A stretch of 64,000 bases of DNA, from NCBI GenBank assembly GCA_026647215.1, contig JAPKHC010000016.1, positions 20,584 to 84,583 on the forward strand, given 5' to 3'. Position 1 is the first letter of the stretch, and the number at the start of each line of letters is the position of its first letter. Of this stretch, positions 10,676 to 18,813 are shown piece by piece. The notes under the pieces were generated by a model that saw nothing but the letters and a program-made list of their open reading frames with translations, did no database searches and was not told where the DNA came from. This DNA is from F1-120-MAGs118 sp013360535. GTDB taxonomy: Bacteria > Planctomycetota > UBA1135 > GCA-002686595. A program made the translations under genes and the position numbers.

Positions 10676-11283
10676 CGACGCGACTCCGGCGGTGCGAACT
10701 CGAGATCGAGCGCGAGCGTGTCCTCGCCCGCAAGCTCGTCGTGTTCTTCCCAGACCATGCCCGGCACAGCGATCACGCCCTGCAGTCTGGCACCGCCGCC
10801 GGGGAGGCGCATCCACGTGCCCTCGAATTGCACCTCGCGGGCGTGGCTGCGCTCGGCGCAGCGGCCGTGCAGCGTGGCCACGAGCACGCCCGGGACGACG
10901 GTCCGTCGCGTCTCGCTCGTCTGCACGCGCAACGCGACGTGCCCGAGGCGGGTCGCGAGCACCTGCTCGCCAATCCGCTCGAGACCGAGCGTCACCGTCC
11001 AGCCCTCGTCGCGCGGCAGCGTCTCGACCTGACCCGCGGGCACGAAGACGACCGTCGAGGCCTGCGGGCCGAACACGACGCGGCTGCGCTCCGGAACCAC
11101 GTCCAGTCGCTGCGCCTCGCCCGGAGCGCGCGAGCCGAGCAAGTCGAGCGCCGTCGGCAGCACGTCCGTCGCGCTCCCGAGCTGCTCGTGACGGGGCAAC
11201 TCGGCGCGGGTCGCCTCACGAACTCCCAGCGCCGCGAGGGCGAGCGCGAGCGGCACGTACGTGAGCCACGCCGGCGAGCTCAC
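10672..11283 (-). CDS. Small membrane-anchored protein, possibly a divergent YceI-like fold
   Basis: 203 aa from a GTG at 11283 that overlaps the stop of the flavoprotein gene (GTGA); its own stop overlaps the kinase ATG. It has one N-terminal hydrophobic segment (LTYVPLALALAALGV) and an extracytoplasmic beta-rich part. The segments VVPERSRVVFGPQAS and REVQFEGTWMRLPGGG loosely recall YceI lipid-binding barrels, a family clearly present in the divergent operon, but identity is weak. Given its place between exporter, flavoprotein and kinase, it could bind or present a lipid, or modulate the kinase. That is inference. Confidence 0.7.
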   Translation of the reverse strand: MSSPAWLTYVPLALALAALGVREATRAELPRHEQLGSATDVLPTALDLLGSRAPGEAQRLDVVPERSRVVFGPQASTVVFVPAGQVETLPRDEGWTVTLGLERIGEQVLATRLGHVALRVQTSETRRTVVPGVLVATLHGRCAERSHAREVQFEGTWMRLPGGGARLQGVIAVPGMVWEEHDELAGEDTLALDLEFAPPESRR

Positions 11284-12515
11284 GCGGGTTTCCTCCCCAG
11301 CGCGAGCGCGTCGACCCAGACCTTCGGCCGCAGGAGCTCGCGCGTCGGCACGTAGTCGCCGGCGACCGACACGATCGTGTCGACGAGGCGCGGTCGGCCC
11401 GCGAGCAGCCGGAAGGCCGCGCTCACCAGCCGCGGATGGCGCAGACCGCGCTGCAGGAGCGTCGAAACCGCCGCACGGGGCGCGATCTCGCGCTTGCGAC
11501 CGGCGAGGTACGGCGCGAGCGAGCCAGCGTCCGTGCGGTAGTCGTGCAGCGCCGGCTCCAGTGCGCTCGCGAGCATCTGCGCGCCCTTGATCGCGAAGAA
11601 GATGCCCTCGCCCGTCACCGGATCGACGTAACCGGCGGCGTCGCCGACGAGCGCGACACCGTCCTGCACCTGCGCGGAGGTCGTCATCGCCATCGAGCCC
11701 GTTCCACGCACGGGATCGATGCGCCGTCCGCGCGCGAGGCGCTCGCCCAGCTGCGGCGTGCGCGCGAGCCACGTTTCGAGGAGCTCGTCTCGGCCGAGCC
11801 GCTCGCGCTCGTACTCCGCGCGGTCGAGCACGAGGTTGAGGCTCACCGCACCCCCGTCGATCGGCGCGCAGGCGAAGAAGCCGTGCTCGAGAAAGTGCAC
11901 CTCCGCGAGGTCGCCCCAGTCGACGCCTTCGTAGCGCGTCGTCAGCGCGAGCTTGCGCAGCCAGCTCGATTCCTTGCGGACGCCGAGCGCCGTCGCGACG
12001 GCCGAGCGTGTGCCGTCGGCTCCGATCGTCCAGCGCGCGCGCAGCCGGATCGGCGCCCCGCCGGGCTGGTGCGCGAGCACGCCCACGACCTCGCCGTCGG
12101 CGCCGCGCAACAGCTCCTCGACGCGCCAGCCCTCGTACACACGCGCGCCCGCCCGCTGCGCCGCACGCAGGAGCACCTCGTCGAACACCTCGCGGCGCAC
12201 GGCCCAGCCGTAGTCGAACGGCGCGTGCGCACGCCCGACATCGACGAACCGGCCGCTGACGCGCTTCCCGTGGCCGTGCAGCACCATCCCGCGCACCTCG
12301 CGCACGCCGTGGGCCTCGAGTTCCGCGCGCAACCCGAGCTCGTCGAGCATCGGCAGCACTTCGGGACTCATGAACTCGCCGCAGGCCTTGAAGCGCGGGA
12401 AGCGGCGCGCGTCGACGAGCGCGACCGAGAAGCCCGCGCGCGCGAGGCGCAGGGCCGTCGTCGAGCCCGCGGGACCGGCGCCGACGATCACCACGTCGTG
12501 CAGGAGCTCAACCAC
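11280..12515 (-). CDS. FAD-dependent oxidoreductase, geranylgeranyl reductase-like
   Basis: 411 aa. The N-terminal dinucleotide-binding motif is at 8-17 (VVIVGAGPAG). The KACGEFMSPE stretch near 43-52, an IGADGTRS motif (164-171) and the second FAD motif GDAAGYVDPVTGEGI (291 on) identify the geranylgeranyl-reductase/flavin-monooxygenase superfamily. Members reduce isoprenoid double bonds or oxidise aromatic rings; sequence alone does not separate these. Beside a type III polyketide synthase, a UbiG-like methyltransferase and an ICMT-like protein, oxidation of a resorcinol ring to a quinone, or reduction of an alkyl chain, are both reasonable. The start overlaps the exporter stop by 8 bases, and the stop overlaps the next GTG. 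Confidence 0.88.
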   Translation of the reverse strand: MVELLHDVVIVGAGPAGSTTALRLARAGFSVALVDARRFPRFKACGEFMSPEVLPMLDELGLRAELEAHGVREVRGMVLHGHGKRVSGRFVDVGRAHAPFDYGWAVRREVFDEVLLRAAQRAGARVYEGWRVEELLRGADGEVVGVLAHQPGGAPIRLRARWTIGADGTRSAVATALGVRKESSWLRKLALTTRYEGVDWGDLAEVHFLEHGFFACAPIDGGAVSLNLVLDRAEYERERLGRDELLETWLARTPQLGERLARGRRIDPVRGTGSMAMTTSAQVQDGVALVGDAAGYVDPVTGEGIFFAIKGAQMLASALEPALHDYRTDAGSLAPYLAGRKREIAPRAAVSTLLQRGLRHPRLVSAAFRLLAGRPRLVDTIVSVAGDYVPTRELLRPKVWVDALALGRKPA

Positions 12516-14496
12516 GCGCCACCTCCGCAGGCCGCGCCTCGATCAGCAGCGCCGGCAGCAGCAGGACGTCGCACAGCAGCGCGACGACGATCGTGATCGC
12601 CGCCATGCCGCAAAACTCCGAAGTGGTCGAGAGCTCGCCGAACATGCCGATCGAGAAGCCCAGTCCGAGCACGACCGAGGTGATCAGCACCGCGCGCCCC
12701 GAGTGCTGGTACACACCTTCGAGCGCGGCGAGGCGCGACGCGCCGCGCTGGCGCGCCTCGCGGAAGCGGTGCAGGAGATGGATCGTGTCGTCGACGATCA
12801 GGCCGAGCAGCACCGAGCTGATCATCGCCGTGGCGACCGACAACGGACGACCGAGAGCCGCGAGCGCGGCGTACACGACGATGCAAGGCAGGATGTTCGG
12901 CACCATGGCGAGAAGCGCGTAACGCAGCGAGCGGAAGCCCGCCCAGAACAGGACGAACAGCGTCGCGAGGCTCATCAGCGTCCCGGTGAAGGCGCTGCGG
13001 ATCAGGCGGCCGGAGTCGCGCGCGACTTGCACCGACGCGCCCGTGACTCGCACTTGAGGAGCGCCGAGCGCGACCGCGCGCGCCTCGACGCGCTCGAACA
13101 GTTGCTCCCGCTGCGTGCTGCCCGAAGGCTTGAGCAGGAAACGCAGCAGCGAGTCCCCGCCGTCGGAGCGGCGCGGGTAGCCCGCGGGTCCGGCGATGCC
13201 CGGCTCCTGCGACAGGCTCGCACCGAACAGCGCCAGCGCCGCGGGATCCGCGAGCGGCGAGCCCGCGGGCACGAGCACGTCGAACACGTCGCTGCCGCCG
13301 ACGAAGCGTGCGATGCGCTCCGATTCGCGCCGGAACTCGTGCTCCCTGGGCAACACCCGCTGAGGGTCGTTGTCGACTTGCACGTGCGGCCACAGCGCGA
13401 GGCCGCCGAGCGCGATCAGCAACGCGCAGGCACGGATCGCGAGCGCGCGGGCCGCGAGCCAGTCCGCGACGCGGCGGCCGAAGAGCTCGGAGAGCGTGCG
13501 GCGGCGCTCGATGATCGAGGTCGGGACGTCGCGCGCGAGGCGGCCGAGGACGATTGGAGTCAGCGTGGCGGCGAGCGCGTACGTGAGCGCGACACCGAGC
13601 GCCGCGAACACGCCGAAGTCGATCACGGCCGGGATCGAGCTGAACGCGAGCGACAGGAAGCCGACGACGGTCGTCAGCGCGGCGAGCAACGCCGGTCGAC
13701 GCAGCTGCAGCACGGCTTCTTCCGCGGCGTGGCGCGCTTCGAGCCCCAGCCGCCGGCCGTCGAGGTAGGCCTCGACCCAGTGCACGCCCGCGGCGACGCC
13801 TACGGTGAGCAGCACCGGCTGCAACATGACGGAGATCGGATCGAGCTGGCGCCCGAGCAGGGCGAAGATGCCGCTCGTCCACAGGATCGCGATGCCCGCG
13901 GGCGCGAGGATGGCGAGCACGAGCCCGAGACGGCGGTAGTGGACGAGCAGCAGCGCGACGAAGCCCGCGACGACCAGCGGCAGCACGCGGCCCTGCTCCG
14001 CCCGCACCTCGCGCGCGATCACGACCTCGCCGACCGCGAGGCCCGAGAGCGACGAACGCAATGTCGGCGGCGTGCGGGCCGCGAGCAAGCCCTCGAGCGC
14101 TGCGACCGACGGCGCGAAGTTGCCGCCCGGCGCCGCGAGGTCGATCGCCCACACGACGCTCGAATCCGAGCGCGACGGCCACGGCTGGATGCGCGCGATC
14201 GCGGGCTCGGCGAGCAGGCTCTTGCGCAGCGCCTCCAGCGAGTCGAGCTCGACCCGTGTCAGCGTCCCGACCCCTTCCGGCACGGCGCGAAACGCCGCGA
14301 CGACCGTGAGGTCCGGCCCGAACTGCTCGATGCGCCGCGCCAGCGCCACGGACTCCGTGGAGTCCGGCGACTTGAGCGAGCGATTCTCGATGTCGACCTC
14401 GAGGCCCAGCTGCGCCACGACGAACAGCAGCGTCGGCACGAGCAGCGCGAGCGCGACGAGCGCGTCACGCAGACCACGGGGAGGGGCAGAGACCAA
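12508..14496 (-). CDS. MMPL/RND-superfamily lipid exporter
   Basis: 662 aa with two homologous halves. Each has one N-terminal helix, a large extracytoplasmic loop (about 35-165 and 365-480) and five further helices. The second half contains the proton-relay region of MMPL proteins (MISSVLLGLIVDDTIHLLHR). Such exporters move lipids or hopanoids across the inner membrane without an OM partner. A TTG at 14496 preceded by a good purine stretch (AGAGGGAG) is the likely start; no earlier in-frame ATG fits. It is first of five overlapping leftward genes, and its probable cargo is the product of the polyketide operon that diverges from it. Confidence 0.88.
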   Translation of the reverse strand: MVSAPPRGLRDALVALALLVPTLLFVVAQLGLEVDIENRSLKSPDSTESVALARRIEQFGPDLTVVAAFRAVPEGVGTLTRVELDSLEALRKSLLAEPAIARIQPWPSRSDSSVVWAIDLAAPGGNFAPSVAALEGLLAARTPPTLRSSLSGLAVGEVVIAREVRAEQGRVLPLVVAGFVALLLVHYRRLGLVLAILAPAGIAILWTSGIFALLGRQLDPISVMLQPVLLTVGVAAGVHWVEAYLDGRRLGLEARHAAEEAVLQLRRPALLAALTTVVGFLSLAFSSIPAVIDFGVFAALGVALTYALAATLTPIVLGRLARDVPTSIIERRRTLSELFGRRVADWLAARALAIRACALLIALGGLALWPHVQVDNDPQRVLPREHEFRRESERIARFVGGSDVFDVLVPAGSPLADPAALALFGASLSQEPGIAGPAGYPRRSDGGDSLLRFLLKPSGSTQREQLFERVEARAVALGAPQVRVTGASVQVARDSGRLIRSAFTGTLMSLATLFVLFWAGFRSLRYALLAMVPNILPCIVVYAALAALGRPLSVATAMISSVLLGLIVDDTIHLLHRFREARQRGASRLAALEGVYQHSGRAVLITSVVLGLGFSIGMFGELSTTSEFCGMAAITIVVALLCDVLLLPALLIEARPAEVARG

Positions 14497-14511
14497 GGTT
14501 CCGCTCCCTCT

Positions 14512-14527
14512 TGCATTCCCCGTGCCG
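14512..14527 (-). promoter_or_regulatory. Sigma-54-type promoter, leftward (exporter operon)
   Basis: The reverse strand reads CGGCACGGGGAATGCA, which matches the sigma-54 consensus TGGCACG-N4-TTGCA at all informative positions but two and keeps the invariant GG and GC at correct spacing. The predicted transcription start would be near 14501, only about five bases before the TTG at 14496. Either the real start codon is further in, or the message is nearly leaderless, or the box is fortuitous. Confidence 0.45.
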
Positions 14528-14666
14528 AACCCAGGACGCCCGCCCGCCGCCCTCCGGCTGGCTTCGCGCTCTCCAGCGTTGTCATTCCTTCCCGTCGCTT
14601 GCAGGTCCTACAAACCCGGCCGACGAATCCGCCCAGCCGGAACCCTGCGACCGCATTTCCGGCCCA

Positions 14667-14682
14667 TGGCCCGCTCCTTGCT
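14667..14682 (+). promoter_or_regulatory. Sigma-54-type promoter, rightward (YceI-polyketide operon)
   Basis: TGGCCCGCTCCTTGCT fits TGGCACG-N4-TTGCW with one mismatch (C for A) and the exact GG-N10-GC spacing. The expected transcript start near 14693 leaves a leader of about 22 bases before the ATG at 14716. A sigma-54 response regulator is encoded in the divergent operon. Confidence 0.6.
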
Positions 14683-14715
14683 TCGGCTGCGGGAACTACC
14701 CACGGACCCTCGAAC

Positions 14716-15894
14716 ATGACCTCCCGATTCCTACAGGCTTTTGGCGCCGTCGCGCTCGCTGCTCTCGTGCTCGGCTCCGTCGCGGCGCTCAGCGTCGTCA
14801 AGGGCCGACTCAACATCACGGTCGCGGAGGCGGACGAGACTCCGACGCGCGGCCCCGACCCGCTCGAGCTCCTGCGCGCCGATGTCGCGGAGCTGCGCAC
14901 CGAAGTCGGCACGCTCGGCAGTGCGCTGCCCGAGCACCTGCAGGTGCTGCACCAGGCGCTCTCCGACGCCGCGGACACGCGCGCGCAGAACGCCGCCGCC
15001 GAAGTGGCCGAGCTGCGCCGTCAGGTGAGCGCGTTGCAGGCGCGGCTCGACACGACCTCGGCCGAGCTCGGCGCGCAGCGCACGCAGAACCACGAGACGC
15101 TCACGCGCCTCGCCAGCGCGGTGAACGACCTCTTCACGGGTGTGCAGGCGCTGGCGAGTCAGGCTTCGGCACTCGCCGCCGCGGCGCCGGTGATCGACCT
15201 CAAGCCGATCGAGGTCGTCGCGGTCGAGACGCCGGTGATCGCGAGCGAGACGCCAGCGCAGCCGACCGTGCCCGAACCCGCCGCAGCTGCCGCGGAACCC
15301 GCGAAAAAAGGCTTCCTTTCGTTCAAGGTGCCCGAAAAGGGCTTCCGCTTCGAAGGTCGCCAGAAGCTCGGCGTCGTCGCGAGCCTCTCGCGCGTCGGCT
15401 TCGACGCCAAGAGCACGCTGCACGACTTCAGCGGCGTCACGCAGAAGGTCGAGGGCGAGCTCGTGGTCGACCTCGCCCAGCCGGGCCTCTCTCCGTCGGG
15501 CAAGCTCGAAGTCGACGCCTCGTCGCTCGACACCGGCCTCGCCGATCGCGACGAAGGCATGCGCGAGCTGCTCAAGACCAAGGAACACTCCAAGCTCGTG
15601 TTCGAGTGGACCGGATTCGAGCCCGACAAGGTCGACGTCGCCGCGCAGAAGGTCACGGGCAAGGCGCGCGGCAACCTGACCCTGCGCGGCAAGAGTCGCG
15701 AGGTCACGATGCCGGTCACGGTGACCGTCGATGCGAGCAAGCGCGTCGGCATCGAAGGCGAGCTCACGATCGTGCTCACGGACTTCGGCATCGAGCCGCC
15801 GAGCCAGCTCGGCATGATCTCGGTCGAGGACAAGCTCAAGCTGTGGATCTCGCTGCGTGCGCGCACGCTCGGGCCCGTGGAGGTCGCGAAGTGA
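14716..15894 (+). CDS. YceI-domain lipid-binding protein with membrane anchor and coiled coil
   Basis: 392 aa. The ATG at 14716 is favoured because it opens a signal-anchor helix (AFGAVALAALVLGSVAALSV). Residues 45-135 are a predicted coiled coil rich in Ala/Glu/Leu (DVAELRTEVGTLGSALPEHL). A Pro/Ala-rich linker leads to the YceI beta-barrel at about 205-390 (FRFEGRQKLGVVASLSRVGF; GNLTLRGKSREVTMPVTV), whose known members bind isoprenoid chains. It probably carries the alkyl or prenyl product through the periplasm. First gene of a five-gene overlapping set, with a sigma-54-like promoter 34 bases upstream; its stop overlaps the next GTG. Confidence 0.9.
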   Translation: MTSRFLQAFGAVALAALVLGSVAALSVVKGRLNITVAEADETPTRGPDPLELLRADVAELRTEVGTLGSALPEHLQVLHQALSDAADTRAQNAAAEVAELRRQVSALQARLDTTSAELGAQRTQNHETLTRLASAVNDLFTGVQALASQASALAAAAPVIDLKPIEVVAVETPVIASETPAQPTVPEPAAAAAEPAKKGFLSFKVPEKGFRFEGRQKLGVVASLSRVGFDAKSTLHDFSGVTQKVEGELVVDLAQPGLSPSGKLEVDASSLDTGLADRDEGMRELLKTKEHSKLVFEWTGFEPDKVDVAAQKVTGKARGNLTLRGKSREVTMPVTVTVDASKRVGIEGELTIVLTDFGIEPPSQLGMISVEDKLKLWISLRARTLGPVEVAK

Positions 15895-16322
15895 AGCACC
15901 GCGCCGTTCCGTTCGCGCTCGCGGGCCTCGCTCTGGCTCTCGCGCCTGCCTGCATCGCGCCGAGCGTCGTCGCGAGCACCGGCCGCAGCGTGCAAGTCGA
16001 ACCGGCCGCGCTCGACTGGCAACCCGCGGGCGCCGAGGCGCTCGACGGCTTCTTCGAGTCGGTCTCGATCGAAGGCGAAGCGGCCGCCGCGATCGTGCGC
16101 ATCTACTACCACTTCGCGCCGAGCGGCTCGTACACGGGCGCGGCACTCGTGATCGGCGGAAACGAGCCGGAATTCCAGACGCTTTCGGGGCAATGGAAGC
16201 TCGGGCCCGAGGGCCTCGACCTCGGCGACGGGACGCCGGTGCGGCTGTTCGCGGCGCCCGAGCACCTGCGCATCGAGAGTGAAGGCGGAGTCGTCACGCT
16301 GCGAAAGCGAGCGCTCGAGTAG
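15891..16322 (+). CDS. Small lipoprotein of the lipid operon, function unknown
   Basis: 143 aa, GTG start inside the stop of the YceI gene (GTGA). The N-terminus is a lipoprotein signal (FALAGLALALAPACIAPS, lipobox Cys near 21). The remaining 120 residues are beta-rich (AAIVRIYYHFAPSGSYTGAA; FQTLSGQWKLGPEGLDLGDG), with no motif I recognise. It may be an outer-membrane accessory for product placement, judged only from its position between a lipid-carrier-like protein and tailoring enzymes. The stop TAG shares a base with the next start (TAGTG). Confidence 0.75.
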   Translation: MKHRAVPFALAGLALALAPACIAPSVVASTGRSVQVEPAALDWQPAGAEALDGFFESVSIEGEAAAAIVRIYYHFAPSGSYTGAALVIGGNEPEFQTLSGQWKLGPEGLDLGDGTPVRLFAAPEHLRIESEGGVVTLRKRALE

Positions 16323-17026
16323 TGGCCCAGGCGAACGACCTCACGCTCTACGACCGGCACGCGGACCAGTGGTGGGACGCGCGCTCGCGGGCGTTCCGTT
16401 CGCTGCACCGCGTCAACGAGTTCCGCACGGCACTGCTCGCCGAATGGCTCGGCACGAACCTCGAAGGGCAAGTCGCGGTCGACCTGGGCTGCGGCGGAGG
16501 CCTGCTGTGCGCGTTCCTCGAGAGCTGCGGAGCGCGCTGGATCGGCGTCGACCTCAGCTTCGAGAGCCTCAAGACCGGACAGGGTCGGCTCGGCCGCCGT
16601 TTTGCGCGCGCGGACGTCGCTCACGTGCCGCTGAAGGCGGGTTGTGCGGATCTCGTGCTCGCGGCGGATGTGCTCGAGCACGTCAGCGACACGCGCGCGG
16701 TGCTCGCCCAGGCCGCGCGGCTGCTCAAGCCGGGCGGCGCGCTGTACGTCAACACGATCAACCGCACGCGGCGCGCCAAGTTGCTCGCCGTCGACCTCGC
16801 CGAGGGCGTCGGGCTCGTGCCGCGTGGCACGCACGACGCGGCGCTGTTCGTCGATCCCGACGAGCTGCGGGCCGCGGCCTGGCGCGAGGGGCTCGGCCTC
16901 GAGGAGCTGCAGGGCGAGAGCGTCGACGTGATCCGCACCGTGCGCAGCTGGGCGATCGCGCTGCGCCGCAGCGACGACATCTCCGTCGGCTACAGCGCGT
17001 TGTTCCGCAAGGTGACGAACGCTTGA
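16322..17026 (+). CDS. SAM-dependent O-methyltransferase, UbiG-like
   Basis: 234 aa, GTG start overlapping the preceding stop by one base. Rossmann-type methyltransferase with motif I at about 51-60 (VAVDLGCGGGLL), motif II GVDLSFESL, and motif IV-V region LVLAADVLEHVSDTRAVL. The DRHADQWWD N-terminus and the LYVNTINRTRRAK region resemble UbiG, which methylates hydroxyls on polyprenyl-hydroxyphenols. In this context the substrate is more likely an alkylresorcinol or related phenol made by the type III synthase two genes downstream. It is not evidence of a complete ubiquinone pathway. Confidence 0.85.
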   Translation: MAQANDLTLYDRHADQWWDARSRAFRSLHRVNEFRTALLAEWLGTNLEGQVAVDLGCGGGLLCAFLESCGARWIGVDLSFESLKTGQGRLGRRFARADVAHVPLKAGCADLVLAADVLEHVSDTRAVLAQAARLLKPGGALYVNTINRTRRAKLLAVDLAEGVGLVPRGTHDAALFVDPDELRAAAWREGLGLEELQGESVDVIRTVRSWAIALRRSDDISVGYSALFRKVTNA

Positions 17027-17760
17027 GCCGCACGCGCCGCATCGCGACCGCGCTCCTGTGGGGCGCCGCCTCGCACTTGACCTTCGCCGTCGCCGTCGCG
17101 TGGATGGTGTTCTCGCTCTACGACGGCCTGCGCTTCGGCCTCGGCCGTCTGCACGGCGCGTGGGCGTGGCTCGCGAACCTCGCGTTGATCGCGCAGTTCC
17201 CGCTGCTGCACTCGTGGCTGCTCGCGCCTTCGGGACGCGCCGCGCTCGCGCGCCTCGCGCCGCGCGAGCTCGGCCGCGACCTCGCACCGACGACGTTCGC
17301 GTGGATCGGCAGCCTGCAGGTGCTCGCGACCTTCGCGCTCTGGTCGCCGACTGGCAGCGTGCTGCACGAGGCCGACGGCGCGAGCCTGTGGCTTTTCCGC
17401 GCGCTGTTCGCAGCGAGCTGGCTGTTCCTCATCAAGGCGCTGAACGACGCTGGGCTCGGCCTGCAGACAGGTTCCATCGGTTGGACCGCGGTGCTCAAGG
17501 GCACACGCCCCAACTACGGCGACTTGCCGACCAAGGGCCTGTTCCGCGCTTGCCGCCAGCCGGTGTACCTCGGCTTCGCGCTCACCTTGTGGACCGGACC
17601 CGTGCACACGCTCGACAGCCTCGTGCTCGCGGTCCTATGGTCGCTCTATTGCGCGATCGGCCCGCTCCACAAGGAACGTCGTTATCTCCGCATCTACGGT
17701 CAGCGCTTCGAGAGCTACCGCTCCGGCGTGCCCTACATCCTGCCTCGACTTCGCCCATGA
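17023..17760 (+). CDS. Membrane methyltransferase, isoprenylcysteine carboxyl methyltransferase-like
   Basis: 245 aa if the TTG at 17023, which overlaps the previous stop (TTGA), is used; no ATG or GTG in frame would preserve the first helix. Several hydrophobic helices are followed by a C-terminal block typical of ICMT-like enzymes: LFRACRQPVYLGFALTLWT, then HKERRYLRIYGQRFESY. The last block carries the Glu/Arg/Tyr set used for SAM binding. In other bacteria proteins of this family sit beside type III polyketide synthases and methylate their products (BpsB with BpsA in Bacillus). Here the gene abuts the synthase with an ATGA overlap, supporting the same pairing. Confidence 0.85.
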   Translation: MSRTRRIATALLWGAASHLTFAVAVAWMVFSLYDGLRFGLGRLHGAWAWLANLALIAQFPLLHSWLLAPSGRAALARLAPRELGRDLAPTTFAWIGSLQVLATFALWSPTGSVLHEADGASLWLFRALFAASWLFLIKALNDAGLGLQTGSIGWTAVLKGTRPNYGDLPTKGLFRACRQPVYLGFALTLWTGPVHTLDSLVLAVLWSLYCAIGPLHKERRYLRIYGQRFESYRSGVPYILPRLRP

Positions 17761-18806
17761 GAATCGCCTCCGCCGCCAGCGCTTTCCCCAAGTACTACTA
17801 CGACCAGAAGACGGTGCAGGCGCGGCTCGAGCGCATCTGGGCGCACAAGCCGGAGATCGTGCGGCGCCTGCCCGCTCTGATGGACAACTGCGGCGTCGAG
17901 GGTCGCGCGTTTGCGCTCGAGATCAACGAGTACGAGAAGCTCGAGAGCTTCACGGACTTCAACGACCAGTGGATCCGCGTGGCGCTCGAGCTCGGGCAGG
18001 AAGCCGTGCAGAAGGCGCTCGACCGCGCGGGACTCAAGGCCGCCGACGTCGACCTGATCCTGTTCTCGACCGTGACCGGTCTCGCCGCGCCGTCGATCGA
18101 CGCGCGCCTGTGCAACAAGATGGGTTTCCGCTCGGACATTCGCCGCATGCCGCTGTTCGGCCTGGGCTGCGTCGCGGGAGCCGCGGCGCTCGCGCGCGCG
18201 ACGGACTTCGTGCGCGGCCGGCCGAAGGGTGTCGCGCTCGTGCTGACGATCGAGCTGTGCTCGCTGACCTGGCAACGCGACGACGTCTCGCTCGCGCACG
18301 TCATTTCCTGCGGCCTTTTCGGCGACGGTGCGAGCGCCGCGGTGATCGTCGGCGCCGAACATCCCGCGCGCGGCCTCACGGTCGTCGACACGCGCTCGGT
18401 GTTTTACCGCGACACCGAGGACGTGATGGGCTGGACCATCGGCGCGCACGGCTTCAAGATCGTGCTCTCGCCCTCGGTGCCCTCCGTCGCGAAGGAGCGT
18501 CTCGGCCCCGACTGCGCGAAGTTCCTCGCCGACCACAAGCTCACGCCGCAGGACATCTCGTTCTGGATCTGCCACCCCGGCGGCCCGAAGGTGCTCGAAG
18601 CCGCGCGCGACTCGCTCGGCCTCGACGACGCCGCGGTCGCGATCTCCTGGGAGTCGCTGCGCAACGCCGGCAACCTCTCGAGCGCGTCGGTGATGCTCAT
18701 CCTCGAGCGCACGCTAGAGCAGCGCCCGCCGAAGCCCGGCACCAAGGGCGTCCTGCTCGCGATGGGCCCCGGCTTCTGCTCGGAGCTGCTGCTCCTGCAG
18801 GCCTGA
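17757..18806 (+). CDS. Type III polyketide synthase (alkylresorcinol/alkylpyrone type)
   Basis: 349 aa, ATG overlapping the previous stop. Chalcone/stilbene-synthase fold with the catalytic triad visible: Cys138 in FGLGCVAGAAAL, His273 in WICHPGGPKVLEA, Asn306 in RNAGNLSSASVML. The C-terminal GPGFCSELLLL loop is also diagnostic. Such enzymes extend an acyl starter with malonyl-CoA and cyclise to resorcinols or pyrones; in bacteria with neighbouring tailoring enzymes the products are usually membrane phenolic lipids. Chain length and product cannot be read from the sequence. It ends the rightward operon; the facing FG-GAP gene stops 8 bases away. Confidence 0.95.
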   Translation: MRIASAASAFPKYYYDQKTVQARLERIWAHKPEIVRRLPALMDNCGVEGRAFALEINEYEKLESFTDFNDQWIRVALELGQEAVQKALDRAGLKAADVDLILFSTVTGLAAPSIDARLCNKMGFRSDIRRMPLFGLGCVAGAAALARATDFVRGRPKGVALVLTIELCSLTWQRDDVSLAHVISCGLFGDGASAAVIVGAEHPARGLTVVDTRSVFYRDTEDVMGWTIGAHGFKIVLSPSVPSVAKERLGPDCAKFLADHKLTPQDISFWICHPGGPKVLEAARDSLGLDDAAVAISWESLRNAGNLSSASVMLILERTLEQRPPKPGTKGVLLAMGPGFCSELLLLQA

Positions 18807-18813
18807 GCGCGGT

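Noticed and set aside
14528..14666. Weak inverted repeats (GCTGG...CCAGC, CCGGC...GCCGG) as enhancer sites for the lipid-locus regulator
   Set aside because: Arms are only five bases with long spacers in G+C-rich DNA, so they are expected by chance.
12370..14715. Upstream extension of the YceI gene giving a 1174-residue protein
   Set aside because: The extension is antisense to the MMPL exporter and lacks coding character; ATG 14716 opens a proper signal anchor just after a sigma-54-like promoter.
16322..17026. Assignment of the methyltransferase to ubiquinone synthesis
   Set aside because: No other ubi gene is near and the gene is locked by overlaps into a polyketide operon, so UbiG-like describes only the fold.
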